From CAVVPY01 sp963750295 (GTDB lineage Bacteria > Actinomycetota > Actinomycetes > Mycobacteriales > Jatrophihabitantaceae), in assembly GCA_963750295.1 (NCBI GenBank), contig CAVVPY010000001.1, positions 1,364,001 to 1,428,000 on the forward strand: a DNA stretch of 64,000 bases, written 5' to 3'. The translations under genes were made by a program, and so were the position numbers. The notes under the pieces were generated by a model. It saw only the letters and a program-made list of their open reading frames with translations. It ran no database searches and was not told where the DNA came from. Numbering within the stretch: the stretch's first letter is position 1; each line of letters begins with the position of its first letter. Below are positions 53,596 to 62,517 of the stretch, piece by piece.

Positions 53596-54660
53596 ATGGC
53601 ACGAACAACTGACGACGTTGTCCACGCTGCCGCGCGACCGCTGAGCCCCGCGACCGCCCTGCACCGGCTGCGGCTGGTGGCGCTGAAAGCAGGACGGGCA
53701 CCGTCGGTGCACAACACCCAGCCCTGGGCGTTCATCTCGTCCCCTACCGGTTTCGCCGTTCGCGCGGACCGGACCCGGCAGCTCGGCGTGCTGGACCCGA
53801 CCGGACGGCAGCTGATACTCAGCTGCGGGTGCGCGCTGTTCAACGCCCGCGTCGGTGTCGCTGCCGCCGGACTGCATGCGCACGTCGTCCGGTTCCCGGA
53901 CCCTGCCGATCCCGACCTGATCGCCCGGATAGACATCGGGTCCGGCACCGACGCCACTGCGGACCTCGCCGCGCTCGACGGCGCCATCCTGCGCCGGCAC
54001 AACAACCGCCGCCGGTTCGAGAGCGACCCGGTGCCCGACGACCTGATCGCCGCGCTGCACCGTGCCGCCGATGCCGAAGGCGCCGACCTGGTCGAGCTGT
54101 CCGATCCGGCGCACCGTGCCGCGTTCGGGGCGTTGAGCGTGCGTGCCGATGCGCTGCAGATCACCGATCCCGCCTACCGTGCCGAGCTTCGGGCGTGGAC
54201 CTCGCCCGACCTCGATCGCCTGGACGGTGTGCCGGCCCGGGCGGTTCCCCACGTCGACGCCGGCACCGGCCACGGCGACGTCCCGATGCGCGACTTCGAC
54301 TCGCACGGCCTGGGCGGTCTGCCGATCCGGACCGAGTCCGACGCCGAGCTCGACCGCTGCCTGCTCGTGCTCGGTATGGCACGGGACGAACCGGACGCGT
54401 GGGTGCGCGCCGGCGAGGCGCTCGAGCGCATCCTGCTCGAAATTGCGCGCTACGGCGTTGAGCCCGGGGTGACGTCGCGGTCCGCGTACACGGCCGGCAT
54501 CATGTCGCAGGCGATCGAGATCCCCGAACTGCGCGCCGAACTACGGTCCACGTTGCATCTCCGAACCCATCCACTGATCGTCGTCCGGGTCGGACGCGCC
54601 GCACCGACGCCCGGCACGCCCCGCCGTCGGCTCGAGGACGTCCTCATCGAGCATCGCTGA
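53596..54660 (+). CDS. Acg-family nitroreductase-fold protein (2)
   Basis: 354 residues, intact. GRAPSVHNTQPWAFISSPTG, ILSCGCALFNARVGVAAAGL, LRRHNNRRRFESDPVPDDLI, FDSHGLGGLPIRTESDAELD and VRAGEALERILLEIARYGVE. The copy has the FMN-site HNTQPW and SCGCALFNAR. Sequence around LGGLPIRTES differs from copies 1 and 3. It starts a plus-strand operon with the P-type ATPase (10 bp later) and a USP, behind a DosR-like box. Confidence 0.9.
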   Translation: MARTTDDVVHAAARPLSPATALHRLRLVALKAGRAPSVHNTQPWAFISSPTGFAVRADRTRQLGVLDPTGRQLILSCGCALFNARVGVAAAGLHAHVVRFPDPADPDLIARIDIGSGTDATADLAALDGAILRRHNNRRRFESDPVPDDLIAALHRAADAEGADLVELSDPAHRAAFGALSVRADALQITDPAYRAELRAWTSPDLDRLDGVPARAVPHVDAGTGHGDVPMRDFDSHGLGGLPIRTESDAELDRCLLVLGMARDEPDAWVRAGEALERILLEIARYGVEPGVTSRSAYTAGIMSQAIEIPELRAELRSTLHLRTHPLIVVRVGRAAPTPGTPRRRLEDVLIEHR

Positions 54661-54669
54661 CGGACAACG

Positions 54670-57093
54670 ATGACCGAATCCGTGGCCGCGGCCGCACGGG
54701 ACGCGACACCGGCCGCGTCGGACGGACTGTCCTCAGCCGAGGCGCTCGCCCGACTCGCCGAAAGCGGCAGCAACGAGCTACCGACACAGCGGGTCGTCGG
54801 CTGGCCACGCGCTCTGGCCCGCCAGCTCACCGACGTCGTCATCATCGTCCTGCTCGTCGCGGCAGCGCTCACGCTCGCGATGCGCGACAACACCGACGCT
54901 GCCGTGATCCTCACGGTGATCGTCGTGAACACATTGCTCGGTGCCGGTCAGGAGGTGCGCTCCAGCCGGGCGCTGGCTGCACTGGCCGACCTCACCGCAC
55001 CGCAGGCCGCGGTCGTGCGCGACGGCGCGGTGGTGGCGGTCGCGGCCGGCGCCGTGGTGCCCGGTGACCTGTTGGTGCTCACCGCAGGCGACATCGTGGC
55101 CGCCGACGGCTGGATCGTCGCCGCCGAGGGACTGCAGCTCGACGAGTCGTTGCTCACCGGCGAATCGCTGCCCGTGGACCGCTCACCGGGTGAGACCCTC
55201 GCGGCGGCGACCGTCGTCACGCGCGGCCGGGCCGAGGTCCGAGTCGAACGCACCGGCGCCCGCACCGCCATCGGACGCATCGGCCACGACCTGCGCGACA
55301 TCCACGAGGCACTCACGCCGCTGCAGCGTCGCCTCGCCGTCCTCGGCCGGGGGCTCGCCGTCACCGTGGCCGTCGTGGCAGCGCTGGTCGCCGCGCTCAA
55401 CATCGGCGCCGGGCAGGGCGTCGAGTACAGCATCACGATTGCGATCAGCCTCGCTGTCGCGGCGATTCCCGAGTCGTTACCGGCCGTGGTCACGATGTCA
55501 CTGGCGCTCGCAGCCCGTCGGATGGCAGCGAACGGTGTTCTGGTGCGGCGCCTGGCGGCGGTGGAAGCCCTCGGTTCGGTCACCGTCCTCGCATCGGACA
55601 AGACCGGCACGCTGACCGAGGGACAGATGTCGCTGGCCGCGGTGTGGTCACCGGACGGCGCCGAGCACGACGTCCTCGAAGCAGTCGTGCTGTGCAACGA
55701 CGCGGGAATCTCGGCCGGGTCCCGCGACGATCCGACCGAGGTCGCCCTGCTCGCCGGTGCGCGTGCTGCCGGCGTGGACGATGCCGCGGTCCGCGCACGG
55801 TATCCGCGCGTCGCCGAGGAACCCTTCGACGCCGGGCTTGCGCGGATGACGACGGTGCACCAAACCGAGGACGGCGGCCGGTACTGGGTGTGCAAGGGCT
55901 CACCCGCCGCCGTCCTCGCCCGGACCGGGGACGACCGGCAATTCAGCCTCACCGCCGAACGGTTCGCGACCGAAGGCAGCCGGGTGCTCGGCGTGACCAC
56001 CTCGCGCGACGGCCGCACGTGGCGCCTGGCCGGGCTGGTGGCGCTGGCCGATCCGCCGCGCGCCCGCGCACGCGGACTCGTCTCCGCGTTCCGCGCCGCC
56101 GGCGTCCGCACCGTGATGATCACCGGCGATCACCCGGCGACGGCACTTGCGGTCGCCCGCGCGATCGGCCTCGACACCGACGCGCCCGACACCGTCAACG
56201 CGCGCGTGCGGCCGGAGCAGAAGACAGACATCGTCCGCGCCCTGCAGCACAACGGTGAACTCGTCGCGATGACGGGCGACGGCGTGAACGACGCCCTCGC
56301 CCTTCGGGCAGCGGACGTGGGTGTCGCGGTCGGCGGCCGAGCAACCGAGGTGGCTCGGCAGGCCGCGGATCTCGTACTGACCAGCGACGACCTCGAGCCG
56401 CTCGAGCGTGCGATCGGCGAGGGCCGCCGTGCCTACGACAACCTGCGCAGATTCCTGCACTACGGGCTGTCCGGCGGGCTTGCCGAGATCCTCGTCGTGC
56501 TCGTCGGGCCGGTCGTGGGGTTCGCGGTTCCGTTGCAGCCCGGGCAGATCCTGTGGGTCAACCTGCTGACCCACGGACTGCCGGGCGTCGCCATGGGCAA
56601 CGAGGCTGCCGAACCCGACGTGATGACCCGGCCGCCGCGCCCACCCCGTGCACGCCTGCTCGACCGGATCACCACGCTGCACGTGCTCGCCCTGGGGACG
56701 CTGATCGCGGTCTCCTGCCTCGCGGCAGGGATATGGGCACGACACGCAGATCGTCCGTGGCAGAGCTACGTGTTCCTCACCCTGGCCTTCGCACAACTGG
56801 CCGCCGCGCTGGCGTTACGGCCGCGGCGCACGGCACACGCCAACCCGCTGCTGCTGGCTGCGGTCGCACTGAACGTGCTGCTGGCCGTGCTCGTCGTCAC
56901 TTGGACGCCGCTTGGTGATCTGCTGAACACCGACCCGCTCGGTGCCGCCGATATCGCTGTGTGCGCGCTGGCAGCGGTGCCGGCCACGCTGCTCGCCCGC
57001 GTGCAGTCCCGCAGCGCGGGCCGTCCCACCCGATCGGACTCGGGTACTTCGACCCTGGCCGCGCCGGCGCGCCGGTGGCGTACTGGGAGGTAG
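54670..57093 (+). CDS. P-type cation ATPase (CtpF/PMA1-like, P2 type)
   Basis: 807 residues, intact. N-terminal cation ATPase domain, TGES at 163-166, the P2 transmembrane motif AAIPESLPAVVTMSLALAAR, phosphorylation site SDKTGTLT (D310), TGDHPATALAVARAIGL and MTGDGVNDALALRAADVGVA; then about six C-terminal TMs. IPESLP without Cys or metal-binding CPx points to Ca2+/Mn2+-type transport rather than heavy metals. M. tuberculosis ctpF is in the DosR regulon and similarly next to a USP gene. Downstream USP begins 22 bp later, so co-transcription is likely. Confidence 0.92.
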   Translation: MTESVAAAARDATPAASDGLSSAEALARLAESGSNELPTQRVVGWPRALARQLTDVVIIVLLVAAALTLAMRDNTDAAVILTVIVVNTLLGAGQEVRSSRALAALADLTAPQAAVVRDGAVVAVAAGAVVPGDLLVLTAGDIVAADGWIVAAEGLQLDESLLTGESLPVDRSPGETLAAATVVTRGRAEVRVERTGARTAIGRIGHDLRDIHEALTPLQRRLAVLGRGLAVTVAVVAALVAALNIGAGQGVEYSITIAISLAVAAIPESLPAVVTMSLALAARRMAANGVLVRRLAAVEALGSVTVLASDKTGTLTEGQMSLAAVWSPDGAEHDVLEAVVLCNDAGISAGSRDDPTEVALLAGARAAGVDDAAVRARYPRVAEEPFDAGLARMTTVHQTEDGGRYWVCKGSPAAVLARTGDDRQFSLTAERFATEGSRVLGVTTSRDGRTWRLAGLVALADPPRARARGLVSAFRAAGVRTVMITGDHPATALAVARAIGLDTDAPDTVNARVRPEQKTDIVRALQHNGELVAMTGDGVNDALALRAADVGVAVGGRATEVARQAADLVLTSDDLEPLERAIGEGRRAYDNLRRFLHYGLSGGLAEILVVLVGPVVGFAVPLQPGQILWVNLLTHGLPGVAMGNEAAEPDVMTRPPRPPRARLLDRITTLHVLALGTLIAVSCLAAGIWARHADRPWQSYVFLTLAFAQLAAALALRPRRTAHANPLLLAAVALNVLLAVLVVTWTPLGDLLNTDPLGAADIAVCALAAVPATLLARVQSRSAGRPTRSDSGTSTLAAPARRWRTGR

Positions 57094-57115
57094 AACCACA
57101 ACACGAGGAGCGAGC

Positions 57116-58024
57116 ATGAGGACCCAGGTGATCAGTCCCGCTGTCGCCGAGCAACTCGCGCGAACGTCGAGCCGACTACCGATCATCGTCGGCACCGACG
57201 CCTCACCCGGCTCGGTCGCCGCCGTCGCGTGGGCGGCCGCGGAGGCCGCAGCGCGCCGGGTGCCGCTGCGCATCATCCACACCTGGACCTGGCAGATGCT
57301 CGAACCCTGGTCGTCCGCCATCGACCGCCGCGCCATCGCAGATCTGGAGCGCACCGGTCACGCCCTGGTCGACGATGCGCTGGAGACCGCGCGCAGGTAC
57401 CCCGATCTGGATGCGTCGACCGAGGTCGTGGAGGGCTACGCACCCGACGCGCTGACCCCGAAGGCCGACGAGATCGGTCTCGTGGTGCTCGGTTCACACC
57501 GGCAGCGCTCGTCCGATCGCGTGTCACTGGGGTCGGTCGCCAACACCGTCGCCGCGCGGTCGCCGGTCCCTGTCGTTGTCGCATGGGGCGTTCCGGACCA
57601 CGCGCCCGGGCAAGGGACGGTCGTCGTCGGCGTCGCCGGTGAGCCCGAGGACGAGCGGGTGCTCGCCTTCGCGTTCGAGCACGCGTCTCGGCACCGGATG
57701 CCGCTTCGGGCCGTGCACTGCTGGCAGCCCGCGCCGCTCGCCGATCACCGCCTGCCGCCGCCGGACGTTGCTCGGCTGTGGCTGGCCGAATCGGTCGTGG
57801 GCTGGCAGGAGGAATATCCCGACGTCGACGTCCACACCGAGGTGATCCGCGCCAAGCCGGTCGACGGTCTCGTCAACGGCAGCGGCGTCGAGGACCTGCT
57901 GGTCGTGGGACGCCACGGTGCCCGCATCCGGTTCGGGACGCTGCTCGGCTCGACGAGCATCGGCACGCTGCACCATGCCGGTTGCCCGGTCGCGGTGATC
58001 CCGCCACCGCGCAAGCCCTTCTGA
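57116..58024 (+). CDS. Tandem universal stress protein
   Basis: 302 residues, intact, two USP folds. Fold 1: LPIIVGTDASPGSVAAVAWA, IGLVVLGSHRQRSSDRVSLG and NTVAARSPVPVVVAWGVP; fold 2: TVVVGVAGEPEDERVLAFAF, VVGRHGARIRFGTLLGSTSI and HHAGCPVAVIPPP. The GxxGx9GS ATP loop is recognisable in both (GSHRQRSSDRVSLGS and GRHGARIRFGTLLGSTS). GAGGAG site before the ATG at 57116. Last gene of the nitroreductase-ATPase-USP operon, convergent to devR. Confidence 0.93.
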   Translation: MRTQVISPAVAEQLARTSSRLPIIVGTDASPGSVAAVAWAAAEAAARRVPLRIIHTWTWQMLEPWSSAIDRRAIADLERTGHALVDDALETARRYPDLDASTEVVEGYAPDALTPKADEIGLVVLGSHRQRSSDRVSLGSVANTVAARSPVPVVVAWGVPDHAPGQGTVVVGVAGEPEDERVLAFAFEHASRHRMPLRAVHCWQPAPLADHRLPPPDVARLWLAESVVGWQEEYPDVDVHTEVIRAKPVDGLVNGSGVEDLLVVGRHGARIRFGTLLGSTSIGTLHHAGCPVAVIPPPRKPF

Positions 58025-58045
58025 GGTCGCGGACGGGGGCGACGA

Positions 58046-58711
58046 TTACCCGTGCCGGGTCTCGGACCCGAACACCGCGGCCTGCGTCCGCCGCTGCATC
58101 CCGAGCTTGCTGAGCAGGCTGGACACGTAGTTCTTGACGGTCTTCTCGGCCAGGAACATCCGCTCGCCGATCTGCCGGTTCGTCAGCCCGTCGGTGATCA
58201 GGTCCAGCACCTCGCGTTCGCGCTGGGTGAGCGCGGCCAGCCGGCTGTCCTGCGGTGAGCCGTCCCGCACCCGGTCGACGACCTGCGTGATCACGGCCGG
58301 ATCGATCAGCGACCGGCCCATCGCCACCTGACGGATGGCGTCAACCAGCCCGGCGGTGCGCACTTCTTTCAGCACGTAACCCGAGGCGCCCGCGAGCACC
58401 GACGCGAGCACCGCGTCCTGGTCGTCGTACGAGGTCAGGATCAGGCAGTAGGTCGAGGGCAGCGCCGAGCGGATGTCGCGGCATACGTCGATGCCGCTGC
58501 CGTCGGGCAGCCGGGCATCGAGCACCGCAACGTCGGGACGGGACGCGAGCACGCGTGCGAGCGTCTCACCGGCCGTCCCGGCCTCGCCGACCACCTCGAA
58601 GCCAGGAACGGCGGACAGCAGTTCGGCGATCCCTCTGCGCACCACCTCGTGGTCGTCGAGCAGGAAGATGCGCACGGGCGCTTCGGTGGTGCCGGTCTCG
58701 TCGTCGGTCAT
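58046..58711 (-). CDS. devR: DevR/DosR-family response regulator
   Basis: 221 residues, intact, NarL/FixJ type. Receiver: phospho-acceptor D65 (VAVLDARLPDGSG), T93 and K115 (the switch residues; D54/T82/K104 in M. tuberculosis DosR). The C-terminal HTH reads LTQREREVLDLITDGLTNRQ and FLAEKTVKNYVSSLLSKLGM. DNA-contact residues K179, K182 and N183 of DosR correspond to K190, K193 and N194 here and all are kept, and the KLGMxRRTQAAVFxxE ending is nearly the same. It overlaps devS by ATGA. It is the natural candidate to bind the operators found in this region. Confidence 0.93.
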   Translation of the reverse strand: MTDDETGTTEAPVRIFLLDDHEVVRRGIAELLSAVPGFEVVGEAGTAGETLARVLASRPDVAVLDARLPDGSGIDVCRDIRSALPSTYCLILTSYDDQDAVLASVLAGASGYVLKEVRTAGLVDAIRQVAMGRSLIDPAVITQVVDRVRDGSPQDSRLAALTQREREVLDLITDGLTNRQIGERMFLAEKTVKNYVSSLLSKLGMQRRTQAAVFGSETRHG

Positions 58712-60423
58712 CTGACCAGGGCCTTCCAGGTGAGGGTGGTTCCGGTTCGTCCGCTGTCTCGCCGGTTGGTGATCTCGAACGAGCCGCCGTGTTTCGCGGC
58801 TCGCTGGCGCAGGTTGTCCAGGCCGCTGACCCGCTCCGGTTCGTCGATGCCGACACCGTCGTCGGTCACAGCCAGCGTCACGTCCTGCGCCGAGACGGCC
58901 ACGTCGACGTCGACGTGGCCGGCATGGGCGTGCTTGGCGACATTGGCCAGTGCCTCACGGCAGGTGGCGACGACATCGTCACCCAGTTCGCCGTCCAGCA
59001 CGATGTCGACCAGTCCCGAGAACGTGACTCGCGGCGCGAAGCCCAGTGCCGGCGTGAGATCCGCGCTCACCGCGAGGATGCGCTGGCGGATGCCGTCGCC
59101 GGTCCCCAGCAGCGGTCCGCGAAGCTCGAAGATGCTCGTCCTGATCCGCCGGATCGTGCGGTCCAGCTCGCCGATGCGCTGTTGCACCCGGTCCGAAACC
59201 GGATGATCGGCCCCGAGCAGCATGGTGGCGCTCTCGAGGCCGAGCCCGATGCCGAACAGTTCCTGGATGACATGATCGTGCAGGTCGCGAGCGATCCGTT
59301 CGCGATCCTCCAGCAGCAGGATTCGCTGCTCGGCCGAGCGCGCGTCGGCCAGCTCGAGCGCGACGCTGGCGTGGCTGGCGAAGCCGGCGGCCATCCGGAG
59401 GTCAGCTGCGCCGAAGCCGCGCTTGTCCTTGCGACGGGCGACGGTCAGCACCCCACGAATCATCTGCGTGCCGGCCAACGGCAGCACCATCAGCGGGCCC
59501 GGCTCCATGACGGACGCGAGGTGTGATCTCTGCTCCTCGGTGTCGCCGTCGAGCAGCAGCGGCGAGCCCTGCTCGACGGCGCGGCCGGCGAGCGTCTCGG
59601 ACAGCAGGAACCGGGCGCCGACAAGATCGTCGCTGCCCTCGCCGATGGCGACCTCGACCACGATGCTCGTCCGATCAGGCGTGAGCAGCCCGACGCTGAC
59701 GAGGTCGGCGTCGGCGAGGTCGAACGACCGCCGGGCGATCATGCGCAGCGGGTCCTCCCCCGCCGGCGACAGCAACTGCGCGCCGATCTCGACCGAGGCG
59801 CTCAGCCAGCGCTGCTGCAAACGGGATTCCTGGTACAGCCGTGCGTTGCTGATCGCAGTTCCGGCGGCGAGGGCGACGGCCTTGACCAGTTCCTCGTCGT
59901 CGGCGCTGAATTCACCCTTGTCGCTGTCGGTCAGGTACAGGTTGCCGTAAACCTCGTCGCGCACCCTGATCGGGACGCCGAGGAACGAGTCCATCGGCGG
60001 ATGCCCGGCAGGGAACCCGGCCGAGCGGGTGTCATCAGTCATGTGCTCGAGTCGGATCGGCCGCGGGTCGGTGATCAGAGCGCCCAGCAGGCCTTTGCCC
60101 TCAGGCAGGTGACCGATCCCGTGCACGGTGAGTTCGTCCATACCGACGTGGATGAACTGCTCCAGCCCGCCGTCGTAGCCGACCACGCCGAGCGCCGCAT
60201 ACGCGGCCCCGGACAACTCACACGCGGCGTCGACGACGTTGCGCAGGACGGCTTCGAGCGACAGCTCGCCGGTGACGATCTCGATCGCCCTCAGCAGTGC
60301 ACGCAGCCGGCCCTGGGCACGTTTGACGCCGTGAGCCCGCTCGACGAGTTGATCGATCAACTCGTCGAGCTCGAGCTTGGCCAGGTCCGGAAAGCTCAGG
60401 TCCCCGCGACCTTCGTCCGCCAT
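58708..60423 (-). CDS. devS: DevS/DosS-family heme GAF sensor histidine kinase
   Basis: 571 residues, intact. Two GAF domains (about 58-200 and 225-365), HisKA_3 and HATPase_c. GAF-A ends with GFPAGHPPMDSFLGVPIRVR; H141 matches the proximal heme ligand H149 of M. tuberculosis DosS (in YHPPMRTFLG). The H-box RIARDLHDHVIQELFGIGLG has the phospho-acceptor H382; the N-box is LANVAKHAHAGHVDVDVAVS and the G-box DDGVGIDEPERVSGLDNLRQ. The heme in GAF-A senses O2, NO and CO in the family. It follows a nitroreductase gene (33 bp) and overlaps devR. Confidence 0.94.
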   Translation of the reverse strand: MADEGRGDLSFPDLAKLELDELIDQLVERAHGVKRAQGRLRALLRAIEIVTGELSLEAVLRNVVDAACELSGAAYAALGVVGYDGGLEQFIHVGMDELTVHGIGHLPEGKGLLGALITDPRPIRLEHMTDDTRSAGFPAGHPPMDSFLGVPIRVRDEVYGNLYLTDSDKGEFSADDEELVKAVALAAGTAISNARLYQESRLQQRWLSASVEIGAQLLSPAGEDPLRMIARRSFDLADADLVSVGLLTPDRTSIVVEVAIGEGSDDLVGARFLLSETLAGRAVEQGSPLLLDGDTEEQRSHLASVMEPGPLMVLPLAGTQMIRGVLTVARRKDKRGFGAADLRMAAGFASHASVALELADARSAEQRILLLEDRERIARDLHDHVIQELFGIGLGLESATMLLGADHPVSDRVQQRIGELDRTIRRIRTSIFELRGPLLGTGDGIRQRILAVSADLTPALGFAPRVTFSGLVDIVLDGELGDDVVATCREALANVAKHAHAGHVDVDVAVSAQDVTLAVTDDGVGIDEPERVSGLDNLRQRAAKHGGSFEITNRRDSGRTGTTLTWKALVR

Positions 60424-60456
60424 ACCCTGCAGGCTATGCCCCGACCATCAGGACGG

Positions 60457-61449
60457 TCACGATTCCTCGACAAGGACGTCGGTGAGCCGCCGCCGGGCCG
60501 TACCAGGCGTGACCGGGGCCCGTCCGATGCGCAGCAGCACATGCGGGTGAACCCCCAGTCGCAGCTGCGAACGCAGCGCCGCACGGGCAGACGGCACCTC
60601 GGTGACCTGCGTCAGCGGGCTGGCGACGAAACCGTGTCGCGTGACCTCGAGCAGGATCCGCTGCAGCGCCTCGCCGGCACGCAGCCATGAATCCGGGCCG
60701 TCCCCGTCCGTACACACGAGGACGAGGCACTGCCTGCGTGACGAATTGGTCTGCGACGGCAGCCAGCCCATACCGTGACTGTCGAAGTCCCGGATCGGTA
60801 TCTCGTCGTGCGAGGCCGCGTCCACATGGGGGACTGCGAGCGCCTGCACGCCATCGAGGCGACGGGGATCGTCGGTCGTCCACTGCCTGATCTCGGCCCG
60901 GTAGGCCGGGTTGAGGTTCTCGACGTCGTCGGCCTTCTGGCTCAGCTGCGCGATCGCGAGCCGATCGTCCTCGCTGCGGATCACGACCAGCTTGCTGTGC
61001 TCGGCCGCGGCCGCGTTCTCGAGCGCCTCGACAATCTCACCAGGCACGTCGTCGTCGGCGAATCGGCGCCGGTTGGTCTGGCGCAGCTCGATGACGTGGT
61101 CGAGCGCCGCGAACGTTGCTGCTTCACGGCCGGCGTCACCGACGACGGTGACGCGGGCGAGCAGGTCCGGCTGCTCGGGATCGGGCAGGCGCTCGACCTG
61201 GGCACCGAGGCCCTGGGCGGCGAGCGAGACGCGTACGTTCATCAGCGCGCATCCGCAGCTGAGCGTGAGCTGGCGCCCGGTCGGATCGAGCACGCGCAGC
61301 TGCCGACTGCGATCGGCGTAGAGCCGCAACTCGCCGCCGACCAGGTGCAGTCTCCAGGGCTGGGTGTTGTGAACCGACGGCGCGCGCGTGGCGCGTGCCG
61401 CCGCCCGCCGTAGTGCGGCCTTGACGCGAGCATCGAGCAAGGCGGTCAT
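60457..61449 (-). CDS. Acg-family nitroreductase-fold protein (3)
   Basis: 330 residues, intact. RAAARATRAPSVHNTQPWRL, TLSCGCALMNVRVSLAAQGL, ELRQTNRRRFADDDVPGEIV, FDSHGMGWLPSQTNSSRRQC and LRAGEALQRILLEVTRHGFV. Close to copy 1 over its length, with the conserved RQTNRRRFADDDVP block. It is the first gene of the nitroreductase-devS-devR operon, so the sensor system is probably autoregulated through the operator at 61510-61524. Confidence 0.9.
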   Translation of the reverse strand: MTALLDARVKAALRRAAARATRAPSVHNTQPWRLHLVGGELRLYADRSRQLRVLDPTGRQLTLSCGCALMNVRVSLAAQGLGAQVERLPDPEQPDLLARVTVVGDAGREAATFAALDHVIELRQTNRRRFADDDVPGEIVEALENAAAAEHSKLVVIRSEDDRLAIAQLSQKADDVENLNPAYRAEIRQWTTDDPRRLDGVQALAVPHVDAASHDEIPIRDFDSHGMGWLPSQTNSSRRQCLVLVCTDGDGPDSWLRAGEALQRILLEVTRHGFVASPLTQVTEVPSARAALRSQLRLGVHPHVLLRIGRAPVTPGTARRRLTDVLVEES

Positions 61450-61509
61450 GTGGCTGTCCCCTCGTGAGTCCTTCCTCGTCGACGATCGCCGACGCGCACG
61501 CCGATCGAC

Positions 61510-61524
61510 AGGGCCGAACGACCC
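61510..61524. promoter_or_regulatory. DosR/DevR-like operator between nitroreductase-devSR and USP genes
   Basis: AGGGCCGAACGACCC. Eleven of fifteen bases are the same as the operator at 51614-51628 once both are read on this strand, and the pattern AGGGNCGAANGNCCC holds. It lies 68 bases upstream of the minus-strand nitroreductase start and 90 upstream of the plus-strand USP. Spacing suits regulation of both. Confidence 0.6.
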
Positions 61525-61563
61525 GGACCGGACGGGCCTCCCGTACCGGACCCAGCCCGCAGA

Positions 61564-61578
61564 AGGGCCGTACCGCCG
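61564..61578. promoter_or_regulatory. Second, weaker DosR-like site before the USP gene
   Basis: AGGGCCGTACCGCCG, eleven of fifteen bases as in the 61510 site. The two sites are 54 bases apart, the same spacing as the two candidate sites at 53489 and 53543. It ends 28 bases before the USP ATG. Confidence 0.35.
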
Positions 61579-61606
61579 AGGGCACCGGCACCGGACACTC
61601 GGGGAC

Positions 61607-62494
61607 ATGACTGGCAACGAGGACGACATGGACGACGGGGGCGGCGTGCTGTTCGGGGTCACCGAGACAGGCATGAACCTGATCGCACTGGACTGGGCCG
61701 CACGTGAGGCGCAGGCGCGACAGCTACCGCTGCACCTGGTGTGTGGGCACCACTGGTCGACCCACCTTGTTCCGTGGGACGGCGGGGCCGACCGCGAGAT
61801 CGCTTCTGATCTCGAGCGATTCGCCACGGACGCGATCGCGGCCGCGACCCGACACGTGCAGCAGACCCGGCCCGGGGTCCGAGTGACGGGCCGGGCTGTC
61901 GACGGCATCGCGGCGGACGTCCTCGTCGATCGCTCCCGTTCCGCCGCCCTGACCGTCGTCGGGACGCGGCACCTGTCGACCTTCGGCGGGATGGCGCTCG
62001 GCTCGGTCAGCGCGGCGGTTGCCGCCCGCGCACACGGTGCGGTGGTCGTCGTGGCCGGGCCGCCCGCGCCACCCGGGGAGGACGGCGCGGTCGTCGTCGG
62101 CATCGACACCGACGGGCCCGATGACGCCGTCCTGGAGTTCGCGTTCGATCACGCGAGCCGACACGGCCGAGCTGTGCACGCACTCATGTGCTGGCGACCG
62201 GATCCCCTGGTCACGGCACGATGGCGCGCTGGCAGCCCACCGCCGGACCAAGCCCAACGCTGGCTGGCCGAGGCCCTGGCCGGCTGGAGCGAGAAGTTCC
62301 CCCAGGTACCGCTGCATCCGGCGGTCACCCGCGATCACGCGGTGAACGGTCTGGTGAGTGCATCGCTTGGCCAGGAGCTCCTCGTCGTCGGTAGCGACAA
62401 CCGCCACCCGCGGATCGGGGCGTGGCTCGGCTCGGTGAGCCAAGGGGTGCTGCACCACGCGACCTGCCCGGTCGCCGTCGTCCATTCGGACTAA
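61607..62494 (+). CDS. Tandem universal stress protein
   Basis: 295 residues, intact. Fold 1: GVLFGVTETGMNLIALDWAA, TVVGTRHLSTFGGMALGSVS; fold 2: AVVVGIDTDGPDDAVLEFAF, VVGSDNRHPRIGAWLGSVSQ and HHATCPVAVVHSD. The fold 2 layout matches the tandem USP at 57116 (ALMCWRPDP with CWQPAP; AEALAGW with AESVVGW). ATG at 61607 is used; an in-frame ATG at 61628 is possible. Convergent with the PEP synthase gene, which ends 23 bp away. Confidence 0.9.
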   Translation: MTGNEDDMDDGGGVLFGVTETGMNLIALDWAAREAQARQLPLHLVCGHHWSTHLVPWDGGADREIASDLERFATDAIAAATRHVQQTRPGVRVTGRAVDGIAADVLVDRSRSAALTVVGTRHLSTFGGMALGSVSAAVAARAHGAVVVVAGPPAPPGEDGAVVVGIDTDGPDDAVLEFAFDHASRHGRAVHALMCWRPDPLVTARWRAGSPPPDQAQRWLAEALAGWSEKFPQVPLHPAVTRDHAVNGLVSASLGQELLVVGSDNRHPRIGAWLGSVSQGVLHHATCPVAVVHSD

Positions 62495-62517
62495 CGGCCA
62501 CGATCACACGGGACGCA

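Noticed and set aside
52413..54164. Extended N-terminus for the minus-strand nitroreductase (583 codons)
   Set aside because: The extra part is antisense to nitroreductase 2. The Acg family starts about 20 residues before the HNTQPW motif, which fits ATG 53405.
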